Assembly: GCF_009708005.2 (NCBI RefSeq)
Contig: NZ_CP052757.1
Coordinates: forward strand, 1,612,001-1,676,000
Length of the DNA stretch: 64,000 bases
From: Cellulosimicrobium protaetiae
GTDB lineage: Bacteria; Actinomycetota; Actinomycetes; Actinomycetales; Cellulomonadaceae
Direction: 5' to 3'
Under the pieces are notes generated by a model. It did not search any database and was not told the origin of the DNA. It saw only the letters and a list, made by a program, of their open reading frames with translations. The position numbers were made by a program, and so were the translations under genes. Positions 16,818 through 24,754 of this stretch are shown piece after piece; the first letter of the stretch is position 1, and each line of letters begins with the position of its first letter.

Positions 16818-18793
16818 CGATCAGGGAGTTCGTCCGCACCGTCTGGGCGGGCAAGTACTACGTCCTCGCGGCGGTGCTGGTCGTCGTGGCGGGGGCGCTG
16901 TTCTACCTCGACCGTCAGGAGACGATGTACCGCGCGACCGCGACGGTCCAGCTCTACGGCGTGCAGAGCGCGCAGGGCGGGGAGTCGCTCGTCGAGGTGA
17001 CCGTCATGACGGACCCGGACGACGTCACGTCGTCCGAGGTCGCCCAGGCCGCGGCGACGGCTCTCGGGGACCCCGCCGCGGCCGACGAGCTCGCCGACCT
17101 GGTGACGGCGGAGGTTGACGGCGAGACCAGAATGGTCGCCGTGCAGGCGACCACGCCGGACGAGGCGTGGTCCGTGGACGTCGCCAACGCGTTCGCGGAG
17201 GCGTACGCCGCGGAGCTCGTGAACATCCAGGCCGCGCAGGTCGCGGAGCTCGAGGCGCGTCGTCAGGCGCTCGCCGAGCAGCTCGGTGGCGTGCGCCAGC
17301 GGCTCAACGTCGATGGTGACGACCCCCTCGCGCTCGCCGAGCAGGACATCATCGTGGGCGACTACTCGGCGCTCACCGTGCAGGTCAACTCGCTCCGCGG
17401 GATCGCGGTCCCGGGCGAGGTCGTCACGGCCGCGACCGGTGCCGAGGCTCTCGGACTGTCCCGAGCCACGGTCCTCGCCCTCGCGGTCCTCGTCGGGCTG
17501 GTCGCCGGGATCGGCCTCGCGTTCGCGCGCCGCGGCCTGGACATCCGCGTCCGCAGCGCGGCGGAGTCCACGCGGCTCACCGAGACCCCGGTCCTGGCCG
17601 AGCTGTACGGGACTCGACCCGCCGAGAAGGAGTTCGCGCACACGCACGCGCTCCCGGTCGCGAGCAAGGTCGCGACCCCCTTCACGGAGTCGATCCGCGA
17701 GCTGCGCACCGCCGTCCAGGTCTCGACCGCGGGCATGAAGCACGCGGTCGTCGTCGTCACGGCCGCCGACCCGTCGGCGCCCCGGTCGTTCATCACGGCG
17801 AACCTCGCGGCGTCGTTCGCGCTGAGCGGCCGGCGCACCGTGGCGCTGTCGGGCGACCTGCGACGCCCGCAGCTCGACCGGATGCTCCCGGCGCCGGACG
17901 ACTGGCACGGGCTCGAGCAGGAGCTGCGTCCGACCGGTGTGCCGAACCTGCGCGTCATGCCCGTCCCCGAGGAGGAGATGGACCCGGCGGACTTCCTCGC
18001 GACGGAGCGGGCCCGGGGCCTCGTCGGGAGCCTGCGCGACCACGCGGAGGTCGTCGTCGTCGATGCGCCCCCCGTGCTCGCGGCCGCCGACGCGACGATC
18101 CTCGGCGGCTACGCGAACGGCGTCGTCCTCATCGCGTCCGCGGGCCGGACCGACCGCGCCGTGCTCGCGGAGGCGGCCGAACGGCTGCGCGTGAGCAACG
18201 TCCCGCTTCTCGGGATCGCGCTGACCGGCGTCACGGGCGACCGTCGCATGCTCTACGCCTCGACGTACGGCGACGACGAGGCCGTCGGCCCGGCCGACAC
18301 CGCGTCGGGAGACGAGGAGACGTCGGCGCCGCCGGCCGAGGGTCCTGCTCGCCGACCCTCCGGGTCGGGTCCGCGCCCGGGCGCCGACGAGCCGGCGGAG
18401 CCCGGTGGGGTCCGTGCGTCCGGCACCGCGGAGGTGCCAGAGACGGGCGACGGGCAGTCGGTCGGGACGCGCCGCGCGTCCGTCGCCGCCGCGGCGGTCG
18501 CGGTCGAGGACGCGTCCGCGCGTGCCGCGGCACCCGTCGGGGCGGGCGACGAGCCCGCGACCGGCCCGGGTTCCCCGTCACCGGGCTCGTCCTCGGGCTC
18601 GCCCGCGCGCCCGGCGTCGGCCCCGTCGACCGGCACCGACGCCGGCACCGCGCACGGTCGGCGCACGCCCCAGGGCGGTGGCAGGCGCAACGCGGTCCTC
18701 GCCCCGGCCTGGAGCAAGGTCGAGCCGGCCGCCCCGGCCGCGACCGGTGACGAGCCGGAGAACGACGAGCGCAAGCGTCCCTTCCGGTGGTGA
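16814..18793 (+). CDS. Wzz/BY-kinase-like co-polymerase with degenerate ATPase site
   Basis: A 659-residue membrane protein of the polysaccharide co-polymerase type. TM1 (about 13-33) and TM2 (about 211-236) flank an extracytoplasmic Wzz-type helical loop. A cytoplasmic CpsD/BY-kinase-like domain (about 260-480) follows, then a 170-residue Pro/Ala/Gly/Ser-rich tail. The ATPase motifs are eroded. The Walker A position reads D-P-S-A-P-R-S-F where active kinases have P-G-E-G-K-S-T. The A' motif reads A-L-S-G-D-L-R-R-P. Only the Walker B-like V-V-V-V-D-A-P-P (about 411) is intact. There is no C-terminal tyrosine cluster. It probably sets chain length without kinase activity. It overlaps both neighbours by 4 nt. 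Confidence 0.82.
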   Translation: MTIREFVRTVWAGKYYVLAAVLVVVAGALFYLDRQETMYRATATVQLYGVQSAQGGESLVEVTVMTDPDDVTSSEVAQAAATALGDPAAADELADLVTAEVDGETRMVAVQATTPDEAWSVDVANAFAEAYAAELVNIQAAQVAELEARRQALAEQLGGVRQRLNVDGDDPLALAEQDIIVGDYSALTVQVNSLRGIAVPGEVVTAATGAEALGLSRATVLALAVLVGLVAGIGLAFARRGLDIRVRSAAESTRLTETPVLAELYGTRPAEKEFAHTHALPVASKVATPFTESIRELRTAVQVSTAGMKHAVVVVTAADPSAPRSFITANLAASFALSGRRTVALSGDLRRPQLDRMLPAPDDWHGLEQELRPTGVPNLRVMPVPEEEMDPADFLATERARGLVGSLRDHAEVVVVDAPPVLAAADATILGGYANGVVLIASAGRTDRAVLAEAAERLRVSNVPLLGIALTGVTGDRRMLYASTYGDDEAVGPADTASGDEETSAPPAEGPARRPSGSGPRPGADEPAEPGGVRASGTAEVPETGDGQSVGTRRASVAAAAVAVEDASARAAAPVGAGDEPATGPGSPSPGSSSGSPARPASAPSTGTDAGTAHGRRTPQGGGRRNAVLAPAWSKVEPAAPAATGDEPENDERKRPFRW

Positions 18794-20019
18794 CCGCCCC
18801 GGGCGGTCCGCCGCTCCGGGTCCTCGTCCTCGACCACACGGCGGAGCTCGGCGGTGCCGAGCTCGCGCTCGTCCGCACGTGCGCAGCGCTCGGTCCGGCC
18901 GTCGACGTCCGGGTGCTGCTCTTCGCCGACGGGCCGCTGCGCGCTCGGCTGGCCGAGGTCGGGGTGCGGGTCGACGTCGTCCCGCTCGCGTCGTCCGTGG
19001 CGACGACCGACCGGGCGAGCGCCGGACGCCTCTCGGCCGCGACGGTCGCGGGGGCCCTGCGCACGCTTCCCTTCCTGTGGCGGCTCTCCCGTCGGGTGCG
19101 GGCTCTGCGCCCCGACGTCGTGCACACGACGTCGCTCAAGGCCGACCTCCTGGGGATCGTCCCCGCGGCGGTCGCCCGCCGGCCCCTCGTGTGGCACGTC
19201 CACGACCGGATCGCGCCCGACTACCTCCCGGGACCGCTGGTGCGGGTCGTCCGCGCGCTGGCGCGCCGGGCCCCGGCGGCGGTCGTGGCGAACTCCCGTG
19301 CGACGGCGGGCACGCTGCCCGCGGTGACCGCCGTCGCGTACCCCGGGTTCGCGCGGGAGCAGGCGGCCGGGGCGGACGCGCCCGCCGCAGCCCGCGCGGA
19401 CGTGCCCGGGCCGACGGTCGTCATGGTCGGCCGGATCAGCCCGACCAAGGGCCAGCTCGAGGTCGTCCGGGCGCTGCGCGCCGTGGTGGACGCCGTGCCC
19501 GCGGCGCGGCTGCGCATCGTCGGCGAGCCCGCCTTCGGCGCCGAGGACTACGCGGCGCTCGTCCGAGCCGAGGTGACCCGGCTCGGGCTCGACGACCACG
19601 TCGACCTCGTGGGGTTCGTCGCCGACCCGCGCGCGGAGCTCGACGCCGCCGCCGTGTGCGTGCATGCGTCGCCGGTGCCGGAGCCCTTCGGGCAGGTCGT
19701 CGTCGAGGCGATGGTGCGGGGCGTCCCGGTGGTCGCGACGCGTGCGGGCGGGGTCGAGGAGATCCTCGTCGACGCCGAGGACGCCGAGGACGCCGAGGCC
19801 GCCGACGAGGGCGACGCGCCGCTCGGACTCCTGGTCCCTCCTGGCGACTCCGACGCCCTCGCGACGGCGGTGCTCGACGTGCTGCGCGACCCGGCGGCGG
19901 CCTGCGAGCGCGCGCAGCGGGCCCGTGCGTCGGCACTGCGCCGGTTCCCCGTCGAGCGCACCGCGCGGGTGCTCACGGACGTCTGGACGTCCGTGTCCGG
20001 CGGAGCGCGTCGCGCATGA
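18790..20019 (+). CDS. GT4-family glycosyltransferase
   Basis: A 409-residue GT-B-fold enzyme. The N-terminus shows V-L-D-H-T-A-E-L-G-G-A-E-L and H-T-T-S-L-K-A-D-L-L-G. The donor domain shows V-M-V-G-R-I-S-P-T-K-G-Q and P-E-P-F-G-Q-V-V-V-E-A-M, the usual GT4 motif. An acidic repeat, three times D-A-E followed by A-A-D-E (encoded about 19770-19810), is inserted in the donor domain, which is unusual. The GTG at 18790 gives a GTGA overlap with the upstream stop, so translation is probably coupled; a GTG one codon earlier is an alternative. Its last 47 bp overlap the convergent gene ending at 19973. Confidence 0.85.
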   Translation: MTAPGGPPLRVLVLDHTAELGGAELALVRTCAALGPAVDVRVLLFADGPLRARLAEVGVRVDVVPLASSVATTDRASAGRLSAATVAGALRTLPFLWRLSRRVRALRPDVVHTTSLKADLLGIVPAAVARRPLVWHVHDRIAPDYLPGPLVRVVRALARRAPAAVVANSRATAGTLPAVTAVAYPGFAREQAAGADAPAAARADVPGPTVVMVGRISPTKGQLEVVRALRAVVDAVPAARLRIVGEPAFGAEDYAALVRAEVTRLGLDDHVDLVGFVADPRAELDAAAVCVHASPVPEPFGQVVVEAMVRGVPVVATRAGGVEEILVDAEDAEDAEAADEGDAPLGLLVPPGDSDALATAVLDVLRDPAAACERAQRARASALRRFPVERTARVLTDVWTSVSGGARRA

Positions 20020-21148
20020 GCGCGGCCTGACCGCGCCAGGTCGGCACGTCCGGCGGGTCGTCGTCGAGGCGGGCCACGCGCGGCGGGGGTGCGTCGTCGA
20101 GCGCGGCACGCACCGCGGCGGGGAAGCTGCCGGCGTCCGCGACCCGTACCTGCGGGTCGTCCCGGAACCCGGCGACCGGCGTCGAGACGACGGGGCGCCC
20201 GACGGCGCGGTACTCGTACAGCTTGATGGGGTCGAGGCTGTCCGTGAACGCGTCCACGACGTGCGGGACGAGCAGGACGTCCGCGTGGCGCAGGTAGGCG
20301 GGGACCGTGGTCCACGGACGTGGCCCGAGGACGACCACACCTGCACGGGCGAGCTCGGCGTGCTCGTGCGGCGCGAGGTCGACGACCGGCCCGACGAGGA
20401 CGACGCTCGCCCGACCGGCGAGGGCACGCGCGGTCGCGAGCAGCAGCGGCACGTCGAACCGGTCGGGGTGCACGGTCCCGGCGTACAGCGCGACCCGGCC
20501 CGCCGGGAGGTCGGCCGGTCGCTCGTGCGCGGCACGGTAGCGGTCGAGGTCGACGCCGTTCGTCACGAGCGTCACGTCGCGCACCGTCCCCTTGCGTGCG
20601 ACGAGACCCGTCGAGCACACGGTGACCTCCGCGCACCGGTCGAGCAGGGTGGCCTCGTCGTCGACGAGCCGGGCGTGCTCGGCGGGGGACCGGTCGGCGG
20701 CGAGCCAGTCGTCGGTGACGTCGTAGAGGGCGGGCCATCCCGTGCGCCGCACGACGGCGGCACCGGACGGGTCGTTGACCCACAGCACGGGGCGGCGCAG
20801 CCCGGCGCGGGCGACGGCGCGCTCGACGGACCGGGCGAGGCGCGCGTCCACGTGCGGGTCGACCCTGCGGGGGAGCCACTTGGTCGGCTCGTGGAGGAGC
20901 ACGCGCCCGGAGGCGATCCCGTCGAGGTCGGGTGCCGCGCGCAGCCCGCGGCCGGGGCGGGGCGTGCTGCGACGGCTGAGCCGGTGCAGCGGGTCGGCCG
21001 CGGGCTCGACGAACAGCACCCGGGCCGTCGGGTCGGCGCGGCACAGCTCCGCCACGAGGTACTGGTTGCGGCGCCACACGTCGTCCCAGCGCTCGAGCGA
21101 CAGGAAGACGACGTCGCCGACGGCCGCCGCGCTCTCGCCGCGCGTCAC
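19973..21148 (-). CDS. GT-B-fold glycosyltransferase
   Basis: A 391-residue glycosyltransferase resembling enzymes annotated as GT1/GT4-like 'teichuronic acid' or family-1 transferases. It has F-L-S-L-E-R-W-D-D-V-W-R-R-N-Q near the start, D-V-T-D-D-W near the middle, N-G-V-D-L-D-R-Y, Y-A-G-T-V-H-P-D-R, and a donor motif D-S-L-D-P-I-K-L-Y-E-Y-R-A-V-G. The last of these fits the subgroup with K-L-Y-E-Y in place of the classical E-G-F-G. The GTG at 21148 forms a GTGA overlap with the gene upstream. It is the last gene of a five-gene minus operon (26769 to 19973), all joined by 4-nt overlaps. Confidence 0.82.
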   Translation of the reverse strand: MTRGESAAAVGDVVFLSLERWDDVWRRNQYLVAELCRADPTARVLFVEPAADPLHRLSRRSTPRPGRGLRAAPDLDGIASGRVLLHEPTKWLPRRVDPHVDARLARSVERAVARAGLRRPVLWVNDPSGAAVVRRTGWPALYDVTDDWLAADRSPAEHARLVDDEATLLDRCAEVTVCSTGLVARKGTVRDVTLVTNGVDLDRYRAAHERPADLPAGRVALYAGTVHPDRFDVPLLLATARALAGRASVVLVGPVVDLAPHEHAELARAGVVVLGPRPWTTVPAYLRHADVLLVPHVVDAFTDSLDPIKLYEYRAVGRPVVSTPVAGFRDDPQVRVADAGSFPAAVRAALDDAPPPRVARLDDDPPDVPTWRGQAALMRDALRRTRTSRRP

Positions 21149-22176
21149 GTGAGCACCGCGCGGTAGACGGCGTCCGTCCCGGCGACCTGGGCCGCGGGCG
21201 TGAACCTCTCGCGCTGCGCGGCGCGGCCGGCGGCGGCGCACGCGTCACGGCGTGCGGGGTCCGCCGCGAGGGTGGCCAGGGCCTGGCCGGCGGCCCCCGG
21301 GTCGAGCGCCGGGTAGAGCGTGAGCGGGTCGATCCCGGCCAGCGTCTCGCGGTGCCCGCCCGCAGCGGAGGCCACCACCGGGAGCCCGCTCGCCATCGCC
21401 TCCAGGACGCTCAGGCCGAGCCCCTCGACCGGGCACGGCGCGACGAGCAGCCCTGCCCGGTCCAGGAGCGCGTCGACGTCGTCGCGCGCCCCGAGGAACG
21501 ACGTGGCGTCGCCGATGCCGAGCGACCGGGCGAGGTCCTCGAGCGCCGCGCGCTGCGCGCCGTCGCCCGCGACCTCGAGGCGCCACCCCCGGGCGGAGAG
21601 CCCGGACGCGGCGAACGCCTCGAGCGCGAGGTCGGTGCGCTTCTCCGTCTCGAGCCGCTGGACGACGAGCACGACGTCGTCGCGCTCGGCGGCGGCGCGG
21701 CCGTCGGGACGGTCCGCCACGCCCGGGTGCACCACCACGCACTCACCCTCGACGTGCTCGGCGACGTACCGGCTGATGGCGACCTGCGCGCGGACCGACG
21801 ACGCGGCGACCACCGCGACGAGCCGTCCCCGGGCGCCGGTACCGCGGCGCCGCGCGAAGTGGCGCGTCGAGACGACCGGGGGGAACGCGCGCGTCGTCCG
21901 GGCCGCGACCGCCGCCGCGATCTCCGCCGCCGTCATGTGCACGTGCACGACGTCCGCCGTCGCGCCGTGGCGGCGGAGCGCGCGCACGACGTCCCCCGTC
22001 GAGGCGGCGGGCAGGAGCGGCACGGTCGGGTCGTCGACGGTCGCCGACATCCCGGCCGGCGCGCCGCCCACGACGGCCACGTCGTGCCCGGCGGCGGACT
22101 GCGCGCGCGCGAGCCGGGCGACGTGCCGCTCGACGCCGGCGAAGCCGTCGGACCGGACGGCGTGCAGGATCCTCAC
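21145..22176 (-). CDS. GT4-family glycosyltransferase
   Basis: A 343-residue GT-B enzyme. R-I-L-H-A-V-R-S-D-G-F-A-G-V-E-R-H opens the acceptor domain. V-V-H-P-G-V-A-D and V-L-V-V-Q-R-L-E-T-E-K-R-T-D start the donor domain, and P-V-E-G-L-G-L-S-V-L-E-A-M-A-S-G-L-P-V-V is the conserved GT4 donor-site motif. GTG at 22176 is chosen because it makes the 4-nt GTGA overlap shared by the whole operon; the long upstream extension of the frame is a shadow of the neighbouring gene. The substrate is unknown. A small cytosolic, membrane-associated enzyme in the Wzy-containing operon. Confidence 0.85.
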   Translation of the reverse strand: MRILHAVRSDGFAGVERHVARLARAQSAAGHDVAVVGGAPAGMSATVDDPTVPLLPAASTGDVVRALRRHGATADVVHVHMTAAEIAAAVAARTTRAFPPVVSTRHFARRRGTGARGRLVAVVAASSVRAQVAISRYVAEHVEGECVVVHPGVADRPDGRAAAERDDVVLVVQRLETEKRTDLALEAFAASGLSARGWRLEVAGDGAQRAALEDLARSLGIGDATSFLGARDDVDALLDRAGLLVAPCPVEGLGLSVLEAMASGLPVVASAAGGHRETLAGIDPLTLYPALDPGAAGQALATLAADPARRDACAAAGRAAQRERFTPAAQVAGTDAVYRAVLT

Positions 22177-23345
22177 GGGCGGTCCTCCGATCGTGCGGCG
22201 ACGAGCGCCGCCGCGAGGTCGAGGTAGCGACGCGCGACCGCGTCCCAGTCGTGCCGCTCGGCGGTGGCGCGGGCGGCGAGCGCGACGGCGCGGCGCGCCT
22301 CGTCGTCGAGCGCCGCGACGGCGGCGATCCCCGCGCGGACCCCGTCGACGGACCGGTCGACGAGCCAGCCGTTCCGGCCGTCGTCGACGACGTCGGGCGC
22401 GTAGCCGACGGGGGTCGCGACGACCGGCACCCCGCACGCGAGCGCCTCGAGGACGACGAGCGCGTTCGCCTCGTACGCGCTCGGCAGGGCGAGGGCGTCG
22501 GCCGCGCGGAGCCAGGGCCGCGGGTCGGGCACGCGGCCGGCGAGGTGCACGCGGTCGGCGGACCCGAGCCGGGTGACCCGCGCCCGGACGTCGGCGAGCA
22601 TGTCGGGCGTCCCGCCGACCACGCTGACGTGGACCCGGGGCAGGTCCGCGGCGGCGGCGAGCAGGAGGTCGAGCCCCTTGCGGTCGAACTCGTGCCCGAC
22701 GAAGACGACGTGGACGGCCCCCTCGGGGATCCCGACCGCGGCACGGGCCGCCGCGCGCTCGTCGGGAGTCGGCGGGAAGAAGCGGTCCACGTCGACCCCG
22801 TTTCCGATGACGACGGCGCGTGCCCGCAGCCGCGGGTAGGTGGCGCGCAGCGCGTCGCGCTCGGACCGTGTGAGGTTGACGACCACGCGGTGGGCCCGGC
22901 CGCGGTACCGGACGGCGTCGCGCGCCGCCGTGAAGAGGTGCAGGGGGTTGCGGACCATGCGCCACGCGTACCCGCCGCGCGCCCGCATCGCGACCCGCAG
23001 GATGCCGTGGTTGACGTACACGTCGCCCGCGAGGACGTCGTTGTGGCAGATCGCGACGACGGCGTCGCCCGCCCCCTGGGGTGCTCGGCGCTCGCGGGCG
23101 ACCCGGCGTCGCGCGAGGGCCGTCCCCACGGTGGAGAACCACACGACCCGCGCGAGGAGCACGAGCCGCCCCCGGACGCCCGGCCCGGGCTCGGGGAGCC
23201 ACGCCCCCCGCGCGTCGGCGAGCGTGAAGCGCGCGGTCTCGACGCCCGCCCGCTCGAACGCCTCCTCGAGGTGGTGCGCGACGCCGCCCACGCCGCTGCC
23301 GGGCGCGATCTCCGGCGCGATCTGCAGGATCCGCAGGTCTGTCAT
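22173..23345 (-). CDS. GT4-family glycosyltransferase
   Basis: A 390-residue GT-B enzyme. L-Q-I-A-P-E-I-A-P-G-S-G-V-G-G-V-A-H-H-L opens the glycogen-synthase-like acceptor domain. V-I-G-N-G-V-D-V-D-R-F-F-P and F-V-G-H-E-F-D-R-K-G-L-D-L-L follow. S-A-Y-E-A-N-A-L-V-V-L-E-A-L-A-C-G is the donor motif; it has E-A-N-A in place of E-G-F-G, as in the subgroup that includes many Micrococcales enzymes. The ATG at 23345 overlaps the upstream stop by 4 nt (ATGA). It sits directly downstream of the Wzy-like polymerase, so it probably extends the repeat unit that protein polymerises. Confidence 0.85.
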   Translation of the reverse strand: MTDLRILQIAPEIAPGSGVGGVAHHLEEAFERAGVETARFTLADARGAWLPEPGPGVRGRLVLLARVVWFSTVGTALARRRVARERRAPQGAGDAVVAICHNDVLAGDVYVNHGILRVAMRARGGYAWRMVRNPLHLFTAARDAVRYRGRAHRVVVNLTRSERDALRATYPRLRARAVVIGNGVDVDRFFPPTPDERAAARAAVGIPEGAVHVVFVGHEFDRKGLDLLLAAAADLPRVHVSVVGGTPDMLADVRARVTRLGSADRVHLAGRVPDPRPWLRAADALALPSAYEANALVVLEALACGVPVVATPVGYAPDVVDDGRNGWLVDRSVDGVRAGIAAVAALDDEARRAVALAARATAERHDWDAVARRYLDLAAALVAARSEDRP

Positions 23346-24754
23346 CGTTCGGCCATCTCCCGGACGGATCGCAGCTCGTCGAGAGGGAGCTCTCGACCGG
23401 TCTCGTCCCGCAGGTTCTGCCGGGACTCGGCGTACGCCTCCGCGCCGAGGCACACGCCGACGATGACGAACGGCACGGTCACCTGGACGGAGACCCAGAA
23501 CAGGTCGAACTGGCCCTGGACGAAGCGCATCATGAGCATCGAGAACGCGAGCGTGCCGAAGCGCGGGTTGATGCGCCAGAGCACGACCATGCCCCCGAGG
23601 AACAGCGCGAGGAAGCCGACGAGACCGACGATCCCGGCGGACGTCAGCACCTCGAGCTCGACGTTGGGCGGCTGGAAGACGAACTCCGTGACGCCCGCCG
23701 TCCACCAGCGCAGCCCCATCCCGACCCACGGGCTGCGCTGCCAGACGTCGATCGAGTCCGCGTACCAGGTGAGGCGCTGGTTCGCGGAGTTGAACTCGTT
23801 GCCGGACTCGAGCTGCTCCTGCACGGCGAGCACGACGAAGTAGACGGCCGGGACGGCGGCGAGCAGGATGAGCTTGGACCGCTTGCGGTCGGGGTCGCCC
23901 CGCAGCGTGATGAGCATGATGCCGATCGCGAGCCCGATGAGGGCCTGGCGGGCCTGGGCCGCGAGCACCCCGAGCGAGCACAGCCAGAACGCGCCGAGCG
24001 AGAACCACCGCGGCCAGCCGACCCACCACGGTCGCGCGTACGCGGTGAGCGCCGCGAAAGCGAGCACGCACCCGATGAAGTTCTTGTGCATCGCGATCGG
24101 CGAGTCGATGTAGACCGGGCCCGAGATGCCCGCGGCGAGCTGCTGGAGCGCGACGACGCACGTCTGCGCGGCGATCGCGAGGCAGGGCACGAGGAAGAGG
24201 GTCAGCCCGAGCCGTGCGCGCCCGGACCGCCCGACGGCCCAGCCGAGCACGAGCGCCCCGGCGACCGAGAGCCACGCGTGGAACCACTCCACGACGTTCG
24301 CGCTGAACGGGTTGACGATCACGGTGAAGAGCGTCGCGACCTGGTACACGAGCGACAGCCACAGCATGGCCCGCATCGGCCGGGAGAACGGACGTGGCGA
24401 GAAGAAGAGCGCGAACCAGAACGCGCCGAAGAGCGCGAAGTCGCTCAGCGAGAGGTCGACGCCGCCGCCGCCGACGCGCTGGACGACGACGAGCGCGGGC
24501 ATCGCGAGGATCGGGAGCGCGACGGGCTCGTAGGCCGTGAGCCCGACGATCAGCACGAGCAGGGCGCCCCCGACGGCGGCCGTCTGCAGCGCGGGCACCA
24601 CGAACCCGAGCACCGCGAGGAGCGCGACCACGATCGCGCCACCCGCCACCCAGCCCGCCACGGTCCGCGTCCGCGCGAGCGCGGCCCCCCGCACGCGCGG
24701 CGCGCGGTAGAGGACGGGGCGTCGCCGGGGCAGGCGGACGGCGGGCAGGTTCAC
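23342..24754 (-). CDS. Wzy-like O-antigen ligase/polymerase family membrane protein
   Basis: A 470-residue integral membrane protein with about eleven hydrophobic segments and one longer extracytoplasmic loop. The loop (about 320-390) contains N-S-A-N-Q-R-L-T-W-Y-A-D and W-V-G-M-G-L-R-W-W-T-A-G, in the style of the Wzy_C/WaaL family; W-x-G-x-G-x-x-x-W marks many polymerases. It would join lipid-linked repeat units on the outer face of the membrane. The start is GTG 24754, giving a GTGA overlap with the upstream fusion gene. The frame extends far upstream only as a shadow. No Wzx flippase accompanies it in this window. Confidence 0.82.
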   Translation of the reverse strand: MNLPAVRLPRRRPVLYRAPRVRGAALARTRTVAGWVAGGAIVVALLAVLGFVVPALQTAAVGGALLVLIVGLTAYEPVALPILAMPALVVVQRVGGGGVDLSLSDFALFGAFWFALFFSPRPFSRPMRAMLWLSLVYQVATLFTVIVNPFSANVVEWFHAWLSVAGALVLGWAVGRSGRARLGLTLFLVPCLAIAAQTCVVALQQLAAGISGPVYIDSPIAMHKNFIGCVLAFAALTAYARPWWVGWPRWFSLGAFWLCSLGVLAAQARQALIGLAIGIMLITLRGDPDRKRSKLILLAAVPAVYFVVLAVQEQLESGNEFNSANQRLTWYADSIDVWQRSPWVGMGLRWWTAGVTEFVFQPPNVELEVLTSAGIVGLVGFLALFLGGMVVLWRINPRFGTLAFSMLMMRFVQGQFDLFWVSVQVTVPFVIVGVCLGAEAYAESRQNLRDETGRELPLDELRSVREMAER

